Assembly: GCA_003049485.1 (NCBI GenBank) | Contig: PYST01000162.1 | Span: 1 to 64,000, forward strand | Direction of reading: 5' to 3' | Length of the DNA stretch: 64,000 nt | Source: Ophioceras dolichostomum | Taxonomy: Eukaryota > Ascomycota > Sordariomycetes > Magnaporthales > Ophioceraceae | Part shown: piece by piece, positions 60,801 through 64,000 of the stretch | How positions within the stretch are numbered: the first letter of the stretch is position 1 | How the letters are laid out: each line of letters opens with the position of its first letter | Program-made: the position numbers and the translations under genes | The notes under the pieces: generated by a model | Told to the model about the DNA's origin: nothing | The model's input: only the letters and a program-made list of their open reading frames with translations | The model's database searches: none

Positions 60801-63800
60801 CGCAAACTACCCCCTTCTTCATCAATCTACTGGTTCGTGGTGACGCGGTCAAAATACTACAACATCAGACGGAATAGGGGGGTGTTCAAAGCAGGAGAGT
60901 GCAGGTACCCTCGCATCTAAGGTACCTACCTAACCCTCATCGGCTCAACAAAGTCAAATTATACGAGGCGGTAGGTGCCGTCACCTAGAGAGTGCGCGGC
61001 AGACTCCGCTCGTTAATATTCGTCGGGGAGTTGATGCGCCCGACCGTTCATCAGATGGAAAATGTACGAAAATGTACGAGATATGCTTTCTCCGCCCAAT
61101 AAGCTTGGGAGCATCCGTCGGGCATATCTTCCGCAGTCAAGGGAAGGGGGTTCTCCGGTCACAACTTGCCAGGGTCCGCCCCGGCTAGCGTCTACCCACA
61201 AGCTTCCTCTCTTCCTTCTGCAACTTCTTTGGTATTCAGTGCGCACTGTGGCTGTCGGTCCTGCCAAGGGGAAATGCACAAGCACTGAATTGGCCTTGCC
61301 AGTGTAACGGAAAGAAGACTCGCTTCAGTGAACATAGGTACCTATCAAACCTCAGCCTGGGCACACTACTACAGGACAATACTCAATATAACTGGGATAG
61401 TGGGAATAATAATCTCCTCTTACTAAACGGGTCCATGCGTGCTCTGGGTCGCTCGCAGGGCCTGGAGATATGCCAAGCAAAAGAACCCTACTGTAGGTCC
61501 CGTCGGCAGGGTCATCAACGTGGCCGGTCTCTTCCATTTTTTCCCCCTCCTATGTATGTACTCCAAGGTCACGTCCATCTTTTCTCTCTCTCTCTCTCTC
61601 TCTTTTTTTTTTTTGTCCCCTCCCTTCCCGATCTCTCTGTTCTCTTCAACGACAGTCCGGTATTATCCACCCACAATCTCACCCACCCAACCCATTCAAC
61701 CCTTGACAGCTCCACCAAGGACTCCCGCATCATTTAACCCCCAGCTCTTTGTGGGTTCTTCAAGTTGAATACACGCCTCAGGCTAACCACTCGTGTGGCT
61801 GCAGGCTCACCTGAAGCACAGCCAAGGATCCACGCCCAAGTTCTGAACGACGTCAGCGTCAAGACATCGGGCTGGGGGGCCACGCCGCCGCTGATCGGTC
61901 GAGCGTGACTGGCGGGTGATCGCGGTGGGAACCTTCCGTGCCATTGTCGTTCCTTGCCTCTTTCGCCTCTCCTCGCTTTTCAATGTTCTCTCTCACCTCT
62001 CTCCTCTCTCACTCGCCTCTCTGGCCTCTTTCCCTGGCTCCTTCGCCCCCATCCCTGCCTGCCTGCCTGCCACACTCACCACCATCGTCGAAGTGCCAAG
62101 GCGGGCGTGATTCGGAAATCGGGAGAGAATGTGACTTGTTTGGTCTGGACCTCTGGACCCTCCTTGCCTCTCAAAAAGCCTCTGGCCTTCTTCCGACTCG
62201 TCGTCGGCTGGACCACATGCCATCTTGGGAAGCTGGGTCAATCAATGACAGAGCATCTAACCGCCACATTCGGAGATTTTTCGCTCGACGGCATCCATTC
62301 AGCTCCTGCCAGCGAGGCAATATCACACCGAACAGGCATCCCTCCCTCCCTGTCCACCACTTAACACCCTGATAATTCGCCGTGCTGGAGTGGAGAGTGC
62401 GATATGCGCGTGAAGCGAGAACCGACGCGAGGAAGTTCCTTTTTGGCTTGCAAGTTTCCTGCTCCCATTTCGTCTCGTCTCGTCTCAAGCAGTCACTGTC
62501 CATGCACGTCGATCTTTGGCCCATCACCTCTGACCCCCGTAAACTTTAATGCTTCATCCAGCGCAGCTCAGCTCGTTACGCACATATGTACGGAAGACGC
62601 CGTCGAACCACCAGCAAGATCTTGAAAATAGGAAATCCACACGTGTAGCCAGTCAAGTTCCTGGTAACGTCCTCTGTTTACAAGGTCGCAATGTCGCACT
62701 TTTACAGTACAGTACAACACTGATGCCCGGACAGGCACACATGCCACCCAAGATACCTTACCATTTTGTTCCAGTCGATGCGCCCGTCATCACACTGCCT
62801 AGCGGGCGGGACCTCCCTCCAGGGCCTCCACATCAAGTCCCTGGCCCAACCCCATCATCGGCGATGCTACCGATGCGTTAACCCTTGCGATTAATTGGTG
62901 CAATATAACCAAGGATGATCTGCTGGCCACACCCCCTCCCCCTTCCCTTGCTGTCTTGTTCCCTCCCCCCTCCAGTGCCCATGTTGACTGGCAGAAAGCG
63001 GCAGGCCACTTGGCAGCACTTGATACCCTCGACCGAGTCTCGAACGTGGGGCTTTGGGGCTCTTCGGCCGAGAGAGCAATGAGCTGCAAGCCTAGATGGG
63101 AAGTTGAAGTCCAAACATGAAGGCGAGCAATACAACACTGTCTGGATCATGATCCAAAGAGATAACAGACAACCCAATCAATTGAGGTAACGAAAAGACC
63201 TAACACAGATCAGCCTCTAACAAGGACAAAGCTCGATCTACGAAGGACTGTATGTACAAACCTCCGCTCTACTCCAGAGGAGCCTAGGCGTCAACCTTCG
63301 GAGGGAAATTCACAAATCTAATGAAGCAGCATCGCATCCGCTTGTTCAAATTCCCATTTTCCATCAATTGCTGGACGAAATGGGCAAAAAAATGAAGCCG
63401 TGCGTTCAGACTGGAGTCCACAGGACACATCAAGGACGGACCAGTTTTGGTGGGGAACCCGAGCTACCGACGCGCCGCGGCGACTGGAGCTCTGGAGCTC
63501 GCGGCCCGTGGAAAATCCTCCATATCCCCCGCTATTTCCCTGTTCTCAACCGGTTCGAGTCCCATACACGGAACACGGACAAGCATGGAGTCGCGACGCG
63601 AGATGTGAGAAGAGCCGTCAGCTGGGATATTACAGGAGAGATGACTGACTGACTTTTCAACCTGAGGTACGTCTCTCAACAGTACTTGTAGATAAACGTG
63701 CACACATTAACTAGTACCAGGTACCACGTGCCGTTCTCCCAGATACGCACTGTCGCCCACCTTGGTACCCTCCAACCCAAGAAAAAGCCTGAAAGCTGTG

Positions 63801-64000
63801 ACGAGAGTCCCCCATCGTGCTCGCTCGCACTCGGTTGGGGAGGTGTCGAAGCACTTACGCGGTCCCACCGCCTTTCTTCTCTTTCACTACCGTGTTATGA
63901 TAGTCATGGAAGGTCAGCGGCCATGGGTGTTCTAAAGCCTGGGCAGTGGTAGAGGTAATCATAGCATCGGGAGTAGGAGGGAGGAGGCCTGGCACGAGAC
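54851..64000. other. 9-kb region upstream of the Zn2Cys6 gene without a supportable gene
   Basis: All ORFs here are short and lack recognisable protein character. Notable content: GT-rich DNA at 57130-57255, CT tracts at 56110-56220, 61580-61625 and 61940-62040, and repeated GGTACC/TAGGTA words (58751, 60311, 60903-60934, 61335, 63712-63726, 63761). The part nearest 54850 should be the leader and promoter of the Zn2Cys6 gene. The rest could be a very long regulatory region or noncoding RNA. Confidence 0.5.
57130..57255. repeat. GT-rich microsatellite
   Basis: Degenerate (GTGTGA/GTGTGG)n sequence on the plus strand. Confidence 0.8.

Noticed and set aside
63551..63562. tRNA-like B box (GGTTCGAGTCC)
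   Set aside because: The flanking bases do not pair as a T stem, and no A box or acceptor stem was found upstream.
1..64000. Biosynthetic gene cluster, transposon or CRISPR array
   Set aside because: No PKS, NRPS, terpene cyclase, transposase, reverse transcriptase or regularly spaced repeats were seen; the P450 reductase is the housekeeping type and stands alone.

Overview
The window is nuclear DNA of a filamentous ascomycete, most likely a Sordariomycete. The basis is a high-GC third codon position in conserved genes, short introns with GTRNGT donors, CTRAC-like branch points and YAG acceptors, and protein families typical of that class (long Q-rich regulators, Zn2Cys6 factor, Mor2/Furry protein, P450 reductase). 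No transposon, viral, prokaryotic or CRISPR sequence was seen. Two short N gaps (13621-13665 and 33033-33066) both sit inside poly-C tracts.

Eleven genes could be modelled, with exons joined by hand and phases checked. Left to right: an RD/Q-rich protein with an N-terminal eIF4E-binding motif (minus, 1430-4900); URB1 (minus, 6184-9774), head-to-head with DIB1 (plus, 10194-10798); a secreted protein of unknown function (minus, 11783-12631); a giant Mor2/Tao3/Furry protein (minus, 14490-23472); NADPH-cytochrome P450 reductase (plus, 25519-27786); an RBMS/MSSP-like two-RRM protein (plus, 33233-35281, possibly starting at 32714); RIO2 (minus, 35960-37394), head-to-head with RPN1 (plus, 38085-41124); MLH1 (minus, 41786-44483), tail-to-tail with RPN1; a disordered protein (plus, 46596-47471); and a Zn2Cys6 regulator with a probable PAS fold (minus, 51745-54850).

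Most genes are housekeeping: translation control, ribosome biogenesis (URB1, RIO2), splicing (DIB1), proteasome (RPN1), mismatch repair (MLH1), polarity (Mor2) and the P450 redox system. There is no biosynthetic cluster. Gene-poor stretches are large (about 5 kb before the RRM gene, 4.3 kb and 9.1 kb around the Zn2Cys6 gene). They hold pyrimidine tracts, microsatellites and a recurring GGTACC/TAGGTA-type word but no supportable gene.

The most interesting signals are in gene structure. They include a start codon followed after one base by a 510-nt intron in Mor2, an 8-nt microexon carrying a zinc ligand in the Zn2Cys6 domain, stop-free introns of length 3n in DIB1 and MLH1, and a retained last intron of the P450 reductase that would still end the protein in Trp.
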